From Acidisphaera sp. L21 (GTDB lineage Bacteria > Pseudomonadota > Alphaproteobacteria > Acetobacterales > Acetobacteraceae): 38,414 nucleotides of DNA. Both the position numbers and the translations under genes were made by a program. The notes below the pieces were generated by a model, which saw only the letters and a program-made list of their open reading frames with translations, made no database searches and was not told the origin of the DNA. The first letter of the stretch is position 1, and each line of letters opens with the position of its first letter. The stretch covers positions 4,404-42,817 of the forward strand of contig NZ_LMUY01000155.1 of assembly GCF_009765685.1 (NCBI RefSeq), read 5' to 3'. This document shows, one piece after another, positions 1 through 8,341 of the stretch.

Positions 1-1
1 C

Positions 2-859
2 CAGGGGCTGTGCGACCTGTCGCAGTTGGAGGCGCTGGTGCTGGATGAGGCGGACCAGATGCTCGACATGGGCTTCGCCAAGCCGATCGAGCGCATCGTC
101 GCGACGCTGCCGAAGGACCGGCATACGCTGTTGTTCTCGGCAACGATGCCGAAATCCATCGCCGCGTTGGCCGAGAGCCTGCTGCGTGATCCGGCGAGGG
201 TGGAGATCGCCCCGCCCTCCACCACGGTCGACCGGATCGAACAATCGGTCATGTTTCTGGATGCTGCCGACAAGAAGGCGGCGCTGCTGGCGCAGTTGCG
301 CAAGCCGGGGATTGGGCAGGCCGTGGTGTTCACGCTGCAGAAGAACATTGCCAACGACGTCTGCGCCTTCATCACCGAGGCAGGGATCACGGCCGAGGCG
401 TTGCACGGCAACAAGTCGCAGGGCCAGCGGGAGCGGGCGCTGGACGCCTTTCGCGCCGGCACCGTGCAGGTTCTCGTGGCGACGGATATCGCGGCGCGCG
501 GGATCGACGTCGACACCGTCACGCACGTGTTCAACCACGACCTGCCGAGCCTGCCGGAGAGCTACGTGCATCGCATTGGCCGCACTGGGCGGGCCGGGCG
601 CAGCGGCTTCGCCGTCACGCTGTGCGATGCCGAGCAGCGGGCGTGGCTGCGTGATGTGGAGCGGGAGATCGGTCGGGCGCTGACCGTCCAGGACGACCAC
701 GAATGGCATTCCGAGGCGGCCCGGCACTCCACGATGCGGCCGCCCGTGCTGGGCGGCGGGCCGGTCAAGCAAATCGCGCCACAGAAAGCGCGCGAGCCCA
801 AGAAGGTCTGGACCGAGGAAGAGAAGATGGCGGCGCGGGCAGCGGCCAAGGCGGCCTGA
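2..859 (+). CDS. DEAD-box ATP-dependent RNA helicase, C-terminal part (5' end outside window)
   Basis: The frame is open from base 2, so the gene begins upstream and only the later part of the helicase core is visible. Motifs run in order: the Walker B motif VLDEAD, motif III as LLFSATMP, motif V as VLVATDIAARGID and motif VI as HRIGRTGRAGR. These define a superfamily 2 DEAD-box helicase that unwinds or remodels RNA using ATP, in the cytoplasm. The core ends near QDDHEW and is followed by a short basic, Lys/Ala-rich tail (KKVWTEEEKMAARAAAKAA) of the kind that helps bind RNA in RhlE-type enzymes. RhlE-like is the best subfamily guess, but the N-terminal Q motif is missing from view, so no symbol is given. 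A GC hairpin followed by T residues lies just after the stop. Confidence 0.93.
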   Translation, partial: QGLCDLSQLEALVLDEADQMLDMGFAKPIERIVATLPKDRHTLLFSATMPKSIAALAESLLRDPARVEIAPPSTTVDRIEQSVMFLDAADKKAALLAQLRKPGIGQAVVFTLQKNIANDVCAFITEAGITAEALHGNKSQGQRERALDAFRAGTVQVLVATDIAARGIDVDTVTHVFNHDLPSLPESYVHRIGRTGRAGRSGFAVTLCDAEQRAWLRDVEREIGRALTVQDDHEWHSEAARHSTMRPPVLGGGPVKQIAPQKAREPKKVWTEEEKMAARAAAKAA

Positions 860-868
860 GGCCTTACT

Positions 869-892
869 CCCGCTCCACGAGGGGCGGGTTTT
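869..892 (+). terminator. possible rho-independent terminator after helicase gene
   Basis: CCCGC (869-873) pairs with GCGGG (884-888) across a 10-base loop and is followed directly by TTTT (889-892), ten bases after the helicase stop codon. The stem is short, so this is a moderate call. From here to 1128 I see no gene. Confidence 0.4.
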
Positions 893-1128
893 GACCGTTC
901 GTGGTTAATCGGGGCGCGCCTGAACGGCGATGACGCTGGGCTGTCGTCCGCTTGGGTCGTCGGCTTCGATGAACCGCCGTCATCCCTTGTGGGCGATTTC
1001 CCGGATCTCCATGCGGTCTCTGACGCTGACTGTGCGGTGTCCAGGCGACGCCGCACACTGGTTTCATGAGCGGCGGCGTATCCATTGCTTGAAACTCGGG
1101 CGGGCCGTGTGGTCCTTGCCGATGATCC

Positions 1129-1896
1129 ATGCGCACGAACGCCACCCCATCCGATGAGACTGCCCAAAGCCCCGCGGCATACCGCGAGGCTTTGGCGGCG
1201 TTGGTGCAGGTTGGGACGACCGTGGCCCTGATGGTCGGGCGTGCGGCCGAGGCAGAGACGGCGATCGCGGATGGGGCGATGGCGCAGGTGGCGCAGGGCG
1301 CATTGCCGCTGGCGACCAGCCTGGCCGAAGCGATCGCCGCAGACGAGGCCGCCAGCGCGGCTGCGGACGCGCGGCGGGATTCAGTGCGCCGGGTCGCGAT
1401 CGTTGCGGCGGCGTTCAGCCAGGTATCGCGGGCGATCCGGCGGACGATCATGCTGGCCGAGCGGCTGGATCGGGGGTGGGCGCGGCCCATCCGTGCCGAT
1501 GACCGGCAGGCGATGACGCGGCGGCAGATCGTGCGGGTTGTGAGCGATGCGATTGCGCGACGCTGCGTGACCGGCGCCACCGCGGATGGTGGGGATGCCG
1601 AACGGCTCACCGAGGCGTGGCAGGAACGGTTGGACTCGCTGGACAGGTTGGATGATATCGAGGGGCGGCCGGTCGAGGCGATCATTCGCGAGATTTGCCG
1701 CGATCTCGGCCTGGATGCGGCGGCGATGTTGGCCGAGCCGCCGGTGGCGCGACCGGTCGCGCTGCGGCGCGGCCGGACGATGCCGGCGCACGATGTGGTC
1801 GGGCGCGATGCAGTCGGGCGCGATGCAGTCGGGCGCGATGCGGTTGGGCGCGATGCGGTGTCGCGGGCTTCGCCGGGGCGGGAGCACCCGGATTGA
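1129..1896 (+). CDS. Ala-rich protein of unknown function with C-terminal VGRDA repeats
   Basis: I do not recognise a family. The 255-residue product has no signal peptide or membrane segment and is probably cytoplasmic. The first two thirds look helical and rich in Ala, Arg and Glu. A charged stretch around residues 160-205 contains LDSLDRLDDIEGRPVEAIIR. The last 35 residues carry four exact VGRDA pentapeptides (residues 224-243), encoded by a 15-base tandem repeat, and end in a short basic tail. The ATG at 1129 is the first good start and lacks a strong ribosome binding site. The gene stands alone between the helicase and a convergent amidase. Codon use matches its GC-rich surroundings and the central part has an ordered, conserved look, so I consider it a real gene, but no function can be assigned. 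Confidence 0.7.
   Translation: MRTNATPSDETAQSPAAYREALAALVQVGTTVALMVGRAAEAETAIADGAMAQVAQGALPLATSLAEAIAADEAASAAADARRDSVRRVAIVAAAFSQVSRAIRRTIMLAERLDRGWARPIRADDRQAMTRRQIVRVVSDAIARRCVTGATADGGDAERLTEAWQERLDSLDRLDDIEGRPVEAIIREICRDLGLDAAAMLAEPPVARPVALRRGRTMPAHDVVGRDAVGRDAVGRDAVGRDAVSRASPGREHPD
1798..1857 (+). repeat. 15-bp in-frame tandem repeat, four copies
   Basis: The unit GTCGGGCGCGATGCA occurs exactly at 1798-1812 and 1813-1827, then with one change at 1828-1842 and two changes at 1843-1857. It encodes VGRDA four times at the C-terminus of the unknown protein. Because the unit is a multiple of three, copy-number change would not shift the frame. Confidence 0.95.
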
Positions 1897-2013
1897 CGGG
1901 TCCTGCCGGGCTCGAGCAAATTCCGTGCTGACAGATGCACGAAATTTCCTCTAGCTCTTTGTTTTGGCGAGCATTTTTAGCCGTCCGACGATCCTCATCG
2001 TGCAGCAAATCCG

Positions 2014-3486
2014 CTAGTTCGTGACATGCACGCCGGGTCGGCGGCCGGCGTTCCATTTACCACTGATCGCACGCTCGATCTGGGCGGCGAGTTGCAGCAG
2101 GAGGCCGTCATTGGCCTGGCGCGCCTGGGCCTGGATGCCCAGGGGGAGGCCGTTTTCCTGTGTCGCCATGGGGAGCGAGATCGCGGGGATGCCGCAGAGA
2201 TTGGACAGCGGGGTGTAGGCGAAATTGCGCCAGAGATTGCCGAACCAGTCGAGCACGGAGGGATTGTCGCTGGTGGTGAGGTATTCCGTGGTGCCGATGC
2301 GCGGCGTGGGCAGGGCGGTGATGGGGGTGAGGATGATGTCCCAGTCCTCGAAGAAGGCGCCGAAGCCGCGGGAGGTGGTGTTGAAGACCGCCTGCATCTT
2401 CGCACGCTCGCTATAGCTGGTGTGTAGGCCGGCCTCCCAGATCTTGATGTTGATCGGCTCGATGAGGTCGGCGGGGGGATGGTCGAGGCCGAGCTGGATG
2501 AGCAGGTTGGCGATGGTTTGGGCGAAATTGCTGATGTAGCAGGTGGTTTGGGCAGCGAAGGCGGCGCGGAAGTCGATGGCGGGGAGGGCCCAGTCCACGT
2601 CGTGTCCGAGGTCTTCGAGGAAGCGGCCGACGCGTTCGAGTTCGGCGACCAGGTGGGGGGTGGCGCGGTAGTCGCCCCATTCGTGGGAGAGGGCGATGCG
2701 GAGGCGGGCCGGGTCGGTCTTGATGAGGTCGGTGTAGGGTTTGGTGGGGGTCCAGAATGGCATGAACTCGCCGGGGGCGCCGCCGCGGCAGGCATCCACG
2801 AAGGCGGCGGTGTCCCGGATCGTGCGGGTATGGCAGCCCTGGATGGAGACCAGGCCGGAAAGGTCCGACAGGCCGGGGGCGATGGAGAAGACGCCGCGGG
2901 AGACTTTGAGGCCGATATTGCCGTTGACGCCGGCGGGAATGCGGATGGAGCCGCCGCCGTCGGTGGCGTGGGAGATGGGGAGGGCGCCGGCGGCGACCAT
3001 GGCGCCGGTGCCGGCGGAGGAGCCGCAGGTGGTGTAGTCGAGGTCCCACGGGTTGCGGGTGACGTAGACCGCCGGGTTCTCAGCAGAGCTGCAGACGCCG
3101 AATTCGGGGGTGGTGGTGCGGCCGATGATGTTGAGGCCGGCCTGGCGGATGCGGCCGGCGAGGTAGCTGTCGGCCGGGGCGCGGTTGCCGCGCATGAGGA
3201 GGGAGCCCATTTCCTGGAGGCGGCCCTTCAGGGTGGGGCCGAGATCCTTCATGAGGTAGGGAACCCCGGCGAAAGTGCCGCCGGGGTCCATGCCGTCCTT
3301 CAGGGGGTCGGCCACGACGTCGTCGAAGACTTCCACCACGGCGCTGAGGGCCGGGTTGGTCTTGGCGATGCCGGCGGCGGCCTGGGCGGCGAGTTCGGCG
3401 GCGGTGACCTGGCCGGCGCGGACCAGGTCGGCGAGCCCGACGGCGTCCTGGTTGGTCCACTCGTCCCAGCTCATCGCCAATGTCAT
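2014..3486 (-). CDS. Amidase-signature family hydrolase
   Basis: This 490-residue cytoplasmic enzyme hydrolyses a carboxamide or related C-N bond. The Ser-cisSer-Lys triad of the family is visible: Lys80 in PYLMKD, the cis-Ser in CGSSAG (Ser156/157), and the nucleophile Ser180 in DGGGSIRIPA. The signature is slightly atypical: a Cys replaces the first Gly of the usual GGSS, and Gly-Thr follows Ala158. Length is normal for the family. It starts at an ATG at 3486; an in-frame ATG 12 bases downstream is an alternative. It is the last gene of a minus-strand operon, 51 bases after a creatininase-family gene, and is preceded in the operon by a solute-binding protein, which suggests that it processes an imported amide. 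The natural substrate cannot be read from sequence. It is not part of a gatCAB set. Confidence 0.92.
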   Translation of the reverse strand: MTLAMSWDEWTNQDAVGLADLVRAGQVTAAELAAQAAAGIAKTNPALSAVVEVFDDVVADPLKDGMDPGGTFAGVPYLMKDLGPTLKGRLQEMGSLLMRGNRAPADSYLAGRIRQAGLNIIGRTTTPEFGVCSSAENPAVYVTRNPWDLDYTTCGSSAGTGAMVAAGALPISHATDGGGSIRIPAGVNGNIGLKVSRGVFSIAPGLSDLSGLVSIQGCHTRTIRDTAAFVDACRGGAPGEFMPFWTPTKPYTDLIKTDPARLRIALSHEWGDYRATPHLVAELERVGRFLEDLGHDVDWALPAIDFRAAFAAQTTCYISNFAQTIANLLIQLGLDHPPADLIEPINIKIWEAGLHTSYSERAKMQAVFNTTSRGFGAFFEDWDIILTPITALPTPRIGTTEYLTTSDNPSVLDWFGNLWRNFAYTPLSNLCGIPAISLPMATQENGLPLGIQAQARQANDGLLLQLAAQIERAISGKWNAGRRPGVHVTN

Positions 3487-3537
3487 CGCACCGTCCGCCT
3501 GGAGATCAATGCGAGCGTAGAAGGGCGGGGTGCGGGG

Positions 3538-4374
3538 TCAAGAGGCGGTGGGTTTGGGGGCGCGGGCGGCGAAATGGACGGCGAAGCGGGCGCAGATGCC
3601 GACCAGCTTTTCCACCAGGGCGGCGCCGGTTTCGGCGGAGCTGAGGTTCGGGTCGCCGCCGCCGACGCCCTTGGTATAGATCTCATCGTATTCGGTGGGC
3701 AGGCCGATCTCCGCGCCCTCGAAACTGGCGGAGCCCAGGGCGGTGTAGGGCAGGTCGAGGATCGGCTCGCGCTTGAGGGGGTTGGGGGCGGGGATCATGT
3801 CCTGGCGGAGCAGCTCGGGGAAGAGGTGGAGGCCGACGCTGGTGAGCGGGTCGGCGCCGTGGCCGGAGACGGCCTTCGCCATCTCGGCGCCGATGATGCC
3901 GGGGAGCAGGCCGTAGCCGATGCGCCAGAGGTAGAGGCTGGGGATGAGCATGCCGGTGGCGCGGTGGATTTCACGGGTGGCGACCTGGATGGGGCCGACA
4001 TTGCCGCCATGGCCGTTGATGACGATGAGCCGGGTGAGGCCGTGGCGGTCGAGGGAGGCGAACATGTCGCGCAGCATGCTGGTGAGGGTGGCTTCGGATA
4101 CGGCGATGCCGCCGATCATTGCGCCGAAGAAGTCCGCGCCGCCGAAGGGCACGACCGGGGCGACCAGGGTGGGGGTGCCCAGTTCGGTGGCGCGCAGGGC
4201 GGCGAGTTCGGCGATCTTTTCGGCCAGCAGGTAGTCGCCCATTGGGGCGTGGGGGCCTTGGTCCTCCTGGCTGCCCATGGGGAGGAGGATGACTGGATTC
4301 TTGGCGTAGATGGCGCGGCCCTCATCGCCGGTGAGGGTGCCCATGTGGACTTTCGGCGTGGTGGCGTTGGCCAT
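3538..4374 (-). CDS. Creatininase-family amidohydrolase with altered metal site
   Basis: The 278-residue product has the creatininase fold signatures: LPMGSQEDQGPHAPMGDY near residues 31-48 and the NGHGGN motif at 120-125. Members are metal-dependent amidohydrolases, such as creatinine amidohydrolase, the formamidopyrimidine deformylase ArfB and the peptidase MftE. The usual N-terminal motif is GSxEQHGPHLPxGTD. Here the His two residues after the Glu is Gln39, and the following Asp (Asp47) sits one residue early. A true creatininase assignment is therefore not safe. A clear AGGAG ribosome binding site precedes the ATG at 4374. It lies 15 bases after the solute-binding-protein stop codon and shares the operon with the amidase, which supports a role in amide or lactam breakdown. 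Confidence 0.88.
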   Translation of the reverse strand: MANATTPKVHMGTLTGDEGRAIYAKNPVILLPMGSQEDQGPHAPMGDYLLAEKIAELAALRATELGTPTLVAPVVPFGGADFFGAMIGGIAVSEATLTSMLRDMFASLDRHGLTRLIVINGHGGNVGPIQVATREIHRATGMLIPSLYLWRIGYGLLPGIIGAEMAKAVSGHGADPLTSVGLHLFPELLRQDMIPAPNPLKREPILDLPYTALGSASFEGAEIGLPTEYDEIYTKGVGGGDPNLSSAETGAALVEKLVGICARFAVHFAARAPKPTAS

Positions 4375-4389
4375 GGTGGTGGCTCCTGG

Positions 4390-5910
4390 TTAGGTGAAGT
4401 CGGTGTATTCGAGGGTGATGCCGGAGGAGGTGCTGAGCGCGCCGGGCAGGTTGGTGAAGCCGGTGACGCGGCGGTCCATGCCATAGCCCTGGCTGCGCCA
4501 GGCGAGGCCGACGAGGGGGACTTCCTCGAGCGCTGCGCGCTGCATGTCCTTGTAGATGGCGATGCGTTTGGCCGGGTCGAATTCGGCGCGGCCGCGGGCC
4601 AGGGCCTCGATGGTGCGGGGGGCCTGCACGCCGAAGGAGCGGCCGTGGGAGGGGGAGAGGGAGGTGTCCAAAACCACCGTCAGGCCGTCCGGGTCGTTGT
4701 TGTCGGCGGCGACGCCGTGGATGGCCATGTCGTATTGGCCGCGGGAGCCGAGGCTGACGCGGGTGGACCAATCGGGCAGCTTCAGCTCGGCCTGGATGCC
4801 GATGGCGGCGAGGTATTGCTGGACGATCACGGCGGTATCCTTGTGCATGTTGTATTGGGCCGTCGCCAGCAGGGTGGTCTGGAAGCCGTCGGGGTAGCCG
4901 GCGGCGGTGAGGAGGGCCTTGGACCGGGCCGGGTCGTAGTTCCAGCCATGCGCCAGGGCGTCGTCGTAATAGGGTGTACCTGCGTCGATCGGCAGGCCTT
5001 CCAACGTTTTGCCGCGGCCGAAGAAGGCGGCTTGGACGATGTCCTCGCGCTTGACGGCGTGGGCCACCGCCTGGCGCACCCGGGCGTCGTTGAAGGGCGG
5101 GCGGGTGCCATTGAACAGGACGTCCATGAACGCGGCGCCGGGCACCTCGTCCAGGCGCAGGCGGGGGTCGGCCTCGATCGTGGCCATGGATTGCCAGGGG
5201 ACGTATTCGATCATTTCGAGGTCGCCGGATTGCAGGGCAGCGGTGCGCAGGCTTTCGTCGGGGTAGGCGAGGAAGGTGATGCCCTTGAGCTTGGGCAGGC
5301 CGGGCTTGTAGTCGTTGGGGGAGGCCTCGATCGTGACGGACGTGCCGCGTTCCTGGGCGGCGAGGCGAAAGGGGCCGCAGCCGATCGGGGATTTCGGGTC
5401 CGAGCCTTTCCAGCAGATTGCCATGTTGTAGTTGGCGAACCAGGACGGCAGGGTCGCGAGCTTTTGCTTGGTGACGAAGCGGATTGTGGTGGAATCTGGC
5501 GTTTCGATCCGGGCCAGGCTGCGGAATTGGGCGCGCATGTAGGCGGTGGACTTGTCGCCGGCGATCTGTTCCACCGACCAGCGGACGTCGTCCGCCGTAA
5601 CAGGTTCGCCGTTATGGAATTTGGCGTCCCGGCGGAGCTTGAAGACCCAGGCGCCATCATCGTCGAGCGACCAGCTCGTCGCCAGTTCGCCCTGCAGGTT
5701 GCCGGTCTTGTCGTAGGCGACGAGGCTGCGGCCGATCAGCAGCTTCACCGTGCCGGCGGAGGCGCCGGTGCTTTCCCAGGGCAGCAGGTTCGGCGGGAAG
5801 GCGGACAGGCCGTAGCGCAGATACCCTGCCCGCGCCTGCGCCCGTGCTGGGCGAACCAGGAAGGGCAGGGCGGCGCTGCCGGCCAGGAAGCCGCGCCGGG
5901 TCGGGGTCAC
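4390..5910 (-). CDS. ABC transporter family 5 solute-binding protein with Tat signal
   Basis: A 506-residue periplasmic binding protein of the peptide/nickel/opine type (SBP_bac_5). The N-terminus has a twin-arginine signal, TRRGFLAGSAALPFL, ending at ARAQA, so export is probably by the Tat route in a folded state. The mature part shows family hallmarks such as LATSWSLDDDGAWVFKLR, FHNGEPVTADDVRWS and INDARVRQA-like text (FNDARVRQAVAHAVKR). The start is a GTG at 5910 that overlaps the upstream reductase stop by the sequence GTGA, indicating translational coupling. No permease or ATPase lies in the operon, so it must use a transporter encoded elsewhere. Its neighbours, an amidase and a creatininase-like hydrolase, point to an amide-containing ligand, but the ligand itself is not deducible. 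Confidence 0.93.
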   Translation of the reverse strand: MTPTRRGFLAGSAALPFLVRPARAQARAGYLRYGLSAFPPNLLPWESTGASAGTVKLLIGRSLVAYDKTGNLQGELATSWSLDDDGAWVFKLRRDAKFHNGEPVTADDVRWSVEQIAGDKSTAYMRAQFRSLARIETPDSTTIRFVTKQKLATLPSWFANYNMAICWKGSDPKSPIGCGPFRLAAQERGTSVTIEASPNDYKPGLPKLKGITFLAYPDESLRTAALQSGDLEMIEYVPWQSMATIEADPRLRLDEVPGAAFMDVLFNGTRPPFNDARVRQAVAHAVKREDIVQAAFFGRGKTLEGLPIDAGTPYYDDALAHGWNYDPARSKALLTAAGYPDGFQTTLLATAQYNMHKDTAVIVQQYLAAIGIQAELKLPDWSTRVSLGSRGQYDMAIHGVAADNNDPDGLTVVLDTSLSPSHGRSFGVQAPRTIEALARGRAEFDPAKRIAIYKDMQRAALEEVPLVGLAWRSQGYGMDRRVTGFTNLPGALSTSSGITLEYTDFT

Positions 5911-6881
5911 CCAAATAAGCCCTTCACCCGCACGCGGATCAGGGCGGCCAGGAATTCTAGCGTCGGCATGGGCGTGCCCGTCAGCTTGGCCAGTTGCAGG
6001 GGCACGTTGTACAGCGCGTTCACCTCCATCGGGCGGCGCGCCATCAGATCCTGCAGGATGCTGGGGCGGTGGCCGAGCGACATGTTGATGGACAGGATCG
6101 TATCCATGTCGACCACCGCATTGCGGCCCAGCGCCTTGATCAGCGCCTTGGCTTCATCGACCAACCGGTGGGAGGCGGCGATCAGCACCTCCTCCTCATG
6201 CGTGGCGCGCACGGGCGTCTCCGTCAGCACGCACATGGGGCCGGCGCTGAGGTTGAAGGCGATCTTCTCCCAAATGCGGTCGCGGATCTGGGTTTCGACC
6301 ACCACCGGCAGGCCGGCGGTGATGAACGCCTGTTCCAGCGCCAGGATGCCCGGCGTGGTCACCCCATCGGGGGCGCCCAGCACGGTGGCGCGGGATTTCG
6401 GCTTCATGACGTGGATCACCCCGGGCTCCGGCACCGAGCTGGCGGGCCAGGCGATGCCGCCGACGGTGCGGCGCGGGCCGATCGCGTTCCAGATGACGTC
6501 ATCTGGGTCCAGCAAGGGGAGGCGCTGGCCGTCCCACTGGCCGCCATGGCCGTGAAAATACCACCACGGCACCCCGTTGTTCAGGAATGCCACCGGCGTG
6601 TCGTCGGCCAGCAGCGGGGCGATCATGCCGGCGATCTGGGGCAAAGCGGGGGCCTTCACCGAGACCAGCACACCGTCCTGTACGCCCAGGTCGGCCGGGT
6701 TGTCGCTGGCGCGGACCTTGACAGTGAAGCGTTCGTCGGTGGCGTCCACCGTCAGCCCGTTGACCTGGATGGCACGGAGATGCGCGCCACGGGCCACCAC
6801 CGACACATCGATGCCAGCCCGGGCCATATAGCCCGCGATGAACCCGCCGATGGCCCCGGCGCCGAAAATGCACACTCTCAC
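5907..6881 (-). CDS. ApbA/PanE-type ketopantoate reductase family protein
   Basis: A 324-residue NADPH-dependent reductase. The N-terminal Rossmann motif GAGAIGGFIAG (residues 7-17) binds the cofactor. The C-terminal ApbA_C domain has the expected IWEKIAFNLS segment with the catalytic-type Lys, and PSILQDLMARRPMEVNAL matching the conserved PSMxQDxxxGRxxEID block. The family reduces 2-dehydropantoate to pantoate, but many paralogues act on other 2-oxo acids. Being the first gene of an operon with a binding protein, creatininase-like hydrolase and amidase, it more likely serves catabolism than pantothenate synthesis, so no panE symbol is given. It starts at a GTG at 6881 with a good GGGGAG ribosome binding site eight bases upstream. 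The operon promoter should lie in 6882-6997. Confidence 0.92.
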   Translation of the reverse strand: MRVCIFGAGAIGGFIAGYMARAGIDVSVVARGAHLRAIQVNGLTVDATDERFTVKVRASDNPADLGVQDGVLVSVKAPALPQIAGMIAPLLADDTPVAFLNNGVPWWYFHGHGGQWDGQRLPLLDPDDVIWNAIGPRRTVGGIAWPASSVPEPGVIHVMKPKSRATVLGAPDGVTTPGILALEQAFITAGLPVVVETQIRDRIWEKIAFNLSAGPMCVLTETPVRATHEEEVLIAASHRLVDEAKALIKALGRNAVVDMDTILSINMSLGHRPSILQDLMARRPMEVNALYNVPLQLAKLTGTPMPTLEFLAALIRVRVKGLFG

Positions 6882-6997
6882 GACTCACGCTCCCCGACGC
6901 ATACGGGGCCACCCTTGCATGCTCCATACCAGGGGCTCAACACGCGGCCGGTGTCTTTGTCGTTCGGTCGGGGCACACGCCGTGCAGCAGTCAGGCT

Positions 6998-8341
6998 CTA
7001 CCTAATCTTGACAAACGCTTCGATCAGTTGGGGCATCTCCGCCGCTGGCGCCGGCAGACGCTCGGGCGGCATAGTCAGGCTGTCGAGAAACCGGCCGCTC
7101 TGCGTGTATAGCGAAAGTTCCAGTGAGTCCCCGGTCACCTCGGGGCGGCAGACGATGTCTTCCTCACCGGCCTCTTGCCGGGCCATGGCGACGAAATCGC
7201 GGATTTCCGCCAGGCCGCCGGTCTGTTCCCCGGCCTCTGCCAGGAATGCCGCAATCTCGTCCGCGACCTCCGACATCGCAACCAGCGCCAGGGGCACGCA
7301 GCCCTGGGTTTGCTGGAAGATCTTGCTGCGCCATTCCTCGAACAGGGCGGTGCGACGGGCTTCCTCCGGCGTTTCCACCGGGTCCTCGTCGTCGCCTTCT
7401 TGTAGGGGGGTGGCGGCGGCAATTTGCTCCCACACCGGGATGTCCCAGTCGATCCGCAGGCCGATGAGCACGCCGAAGCCACGCCGGGTAAGGTCGTCGG
7501 TATCGCCGGGCGGCAGATCCTGCGGCGGCTTGTCTGCCACCAGATCGGTCAGCACCCGGCGAATGGCCGCGAAGGACAAGGCCGCCAGCGCGTCCGGGGA
7601 GCGCCAACCCGGCAGCAGCCGCAACTCCTCCGTCGAAGCGAAGGCGCCGGATTGGCGCAGGCCATCGCCCAACGCCTCGCCATCTGGCGGCGGCCCGGCG
7701 GACAGGGCCACGGGCAATGCCACCAGTTCGGCCCAGCCGGACGGCCCGATGGCGGCGCCCTCTGCGGCGACCAGCAGGACCCAGTTGAGCTCGTCGGCGG
7801 CTTCATCGCCCTGGCGCTCGGACAGTTTGCGGACTGCGAGGTCTAGGATGTCGGTCCGGCTGGCGGCCATCATGGCCTGGACCAGTACGTCGAATTCGTG
7901 GCTGTCCTCGTCGGCATACGCGTCCAGCAGCCGGTCCGCTCCCAGGCCCGGCGCGGTGCCGAAGGTCAGTTGCGGGGGTGCGGTGACGCCTTTGACGCCC
8001 AGCAACTCCATTGCCGCTGGCCCGCGGAGGATCCGGTCGCGATCGATCCATCCCCAGCGATGCTCGGGCGTGTCGTCGTGCCCGGACATCCAGCGCCGGA
8101 ATGCGGCCCGGTCTGCGCGCTGGACCAGCACCTCGACCCCGGCCTCGAGCATCTCGTGCGCGACGGCACGGTTCACCGCGGCGACCGTCTCGAGGTCGGT
8201 TTCGCCGGGGCGAATGGTGTCGAGCGTGTCGGCGTCGGCGTAATGCGTCAACAGCACCGCATCCAGGTCGGGCGCGACGTCCTGGGCCAGATCAGCCGCA
8301 TCTGCGACGATCTCGTCTATCGGGCGTGGGCGGTCGGCCAT
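6998..8341 (-). CDS. Protein of unknown function, acidic, 447 residues
   Basis: I do not recognise this family. The protein is acidic, has no signal peptide or membrane segment, and appears mostly helical, with long stretches such as EVADEIAAFLAEAGEQTGG. It contains no obvious catalytic motif. A Trp-containing segment near residues 120-130 (HRWGWIDRDRILRG) and the region GLRIDWDIPVWEQI near residue 290 are the most distinctive parts. The start is an ATG at 8341 with an AGGA ribosome binding site seven bases upstream. It is a separate unit from the heptosyltransferase gene 181 bases upstream, and the intervening DNA is AT-rich with small inverted repeats that may hold its promoter. Codon use fits the rest of the chromosome, and the frame is open with consistent third-position GC, so it is a genuine gene. 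Confidence 0.75.
   Translation of the reverse strand: MADRPRPIDEIVADAADLAQDVAPDLDAVLLTHYADADTLDTIRPGETDLETVAAVNRAVAHEMLEAGVEVLVQRADRAAFRRWMSGHDDTPEHRWGWIDRDRILRGPAAMELLGVKGVTAPPQLTFGTAPGLGADRLLDAYADEDSHEFDVLVQAMMAASRTDILDLAVRKLSERQGDEAADELNWVLLVAAEGAAIGPSGWAELVALPVALSAGPPPDGEALGDGLRQSGAFASTEELRLLPGWRSPDALAALSFAAIRRVLTDLVADKPPQDLPPGDTDDLTRRGFGVLIGLRIDWDIPVWEQIAAATPLQEGDDEDPVETPEEARRTALFEEWRSKIFQQTQGCVPLALVAMSEVADEIAAFLAEAGEQTGGLAEIRDFVAMARQEAGEEDIVCRPEVTGDSLELSLYTQSGRFLDSLTMPPERLPAPAAEMPQLIEAFVKIR

Noticed and set aside
1798-1857. Tandem repeat as a possible CRISPR array
   Set aside because: Units are 15 bases, directly adjacent with no unique spacers, and lie in frame inside a gene.
2479-6555. 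A very long open frame on the plus strand (over 1300 codons), Gly/Ala/Asp-rich
   Set aside because: It is antisense to four clear enzyme and transport genes. In high-GC genomes the opposite strand often lacks stop codons; the translation is low-complexity without any domain motif.
5907-6881. Naming the reductase panE for pantothenate synthesis
   Set aside because: Family match is sound, but the operon partners are catabolic and no pantothenate gene is near; paralogues in this family have varied substrates.
5994-8243. Long plus-strand open frame across the reductase and unknown gene
   Set aside because: Same antisense GC effect; Ser/Arg-rich text with no motif, and it spans two unrelated minus-strand genes and their promoter gap.
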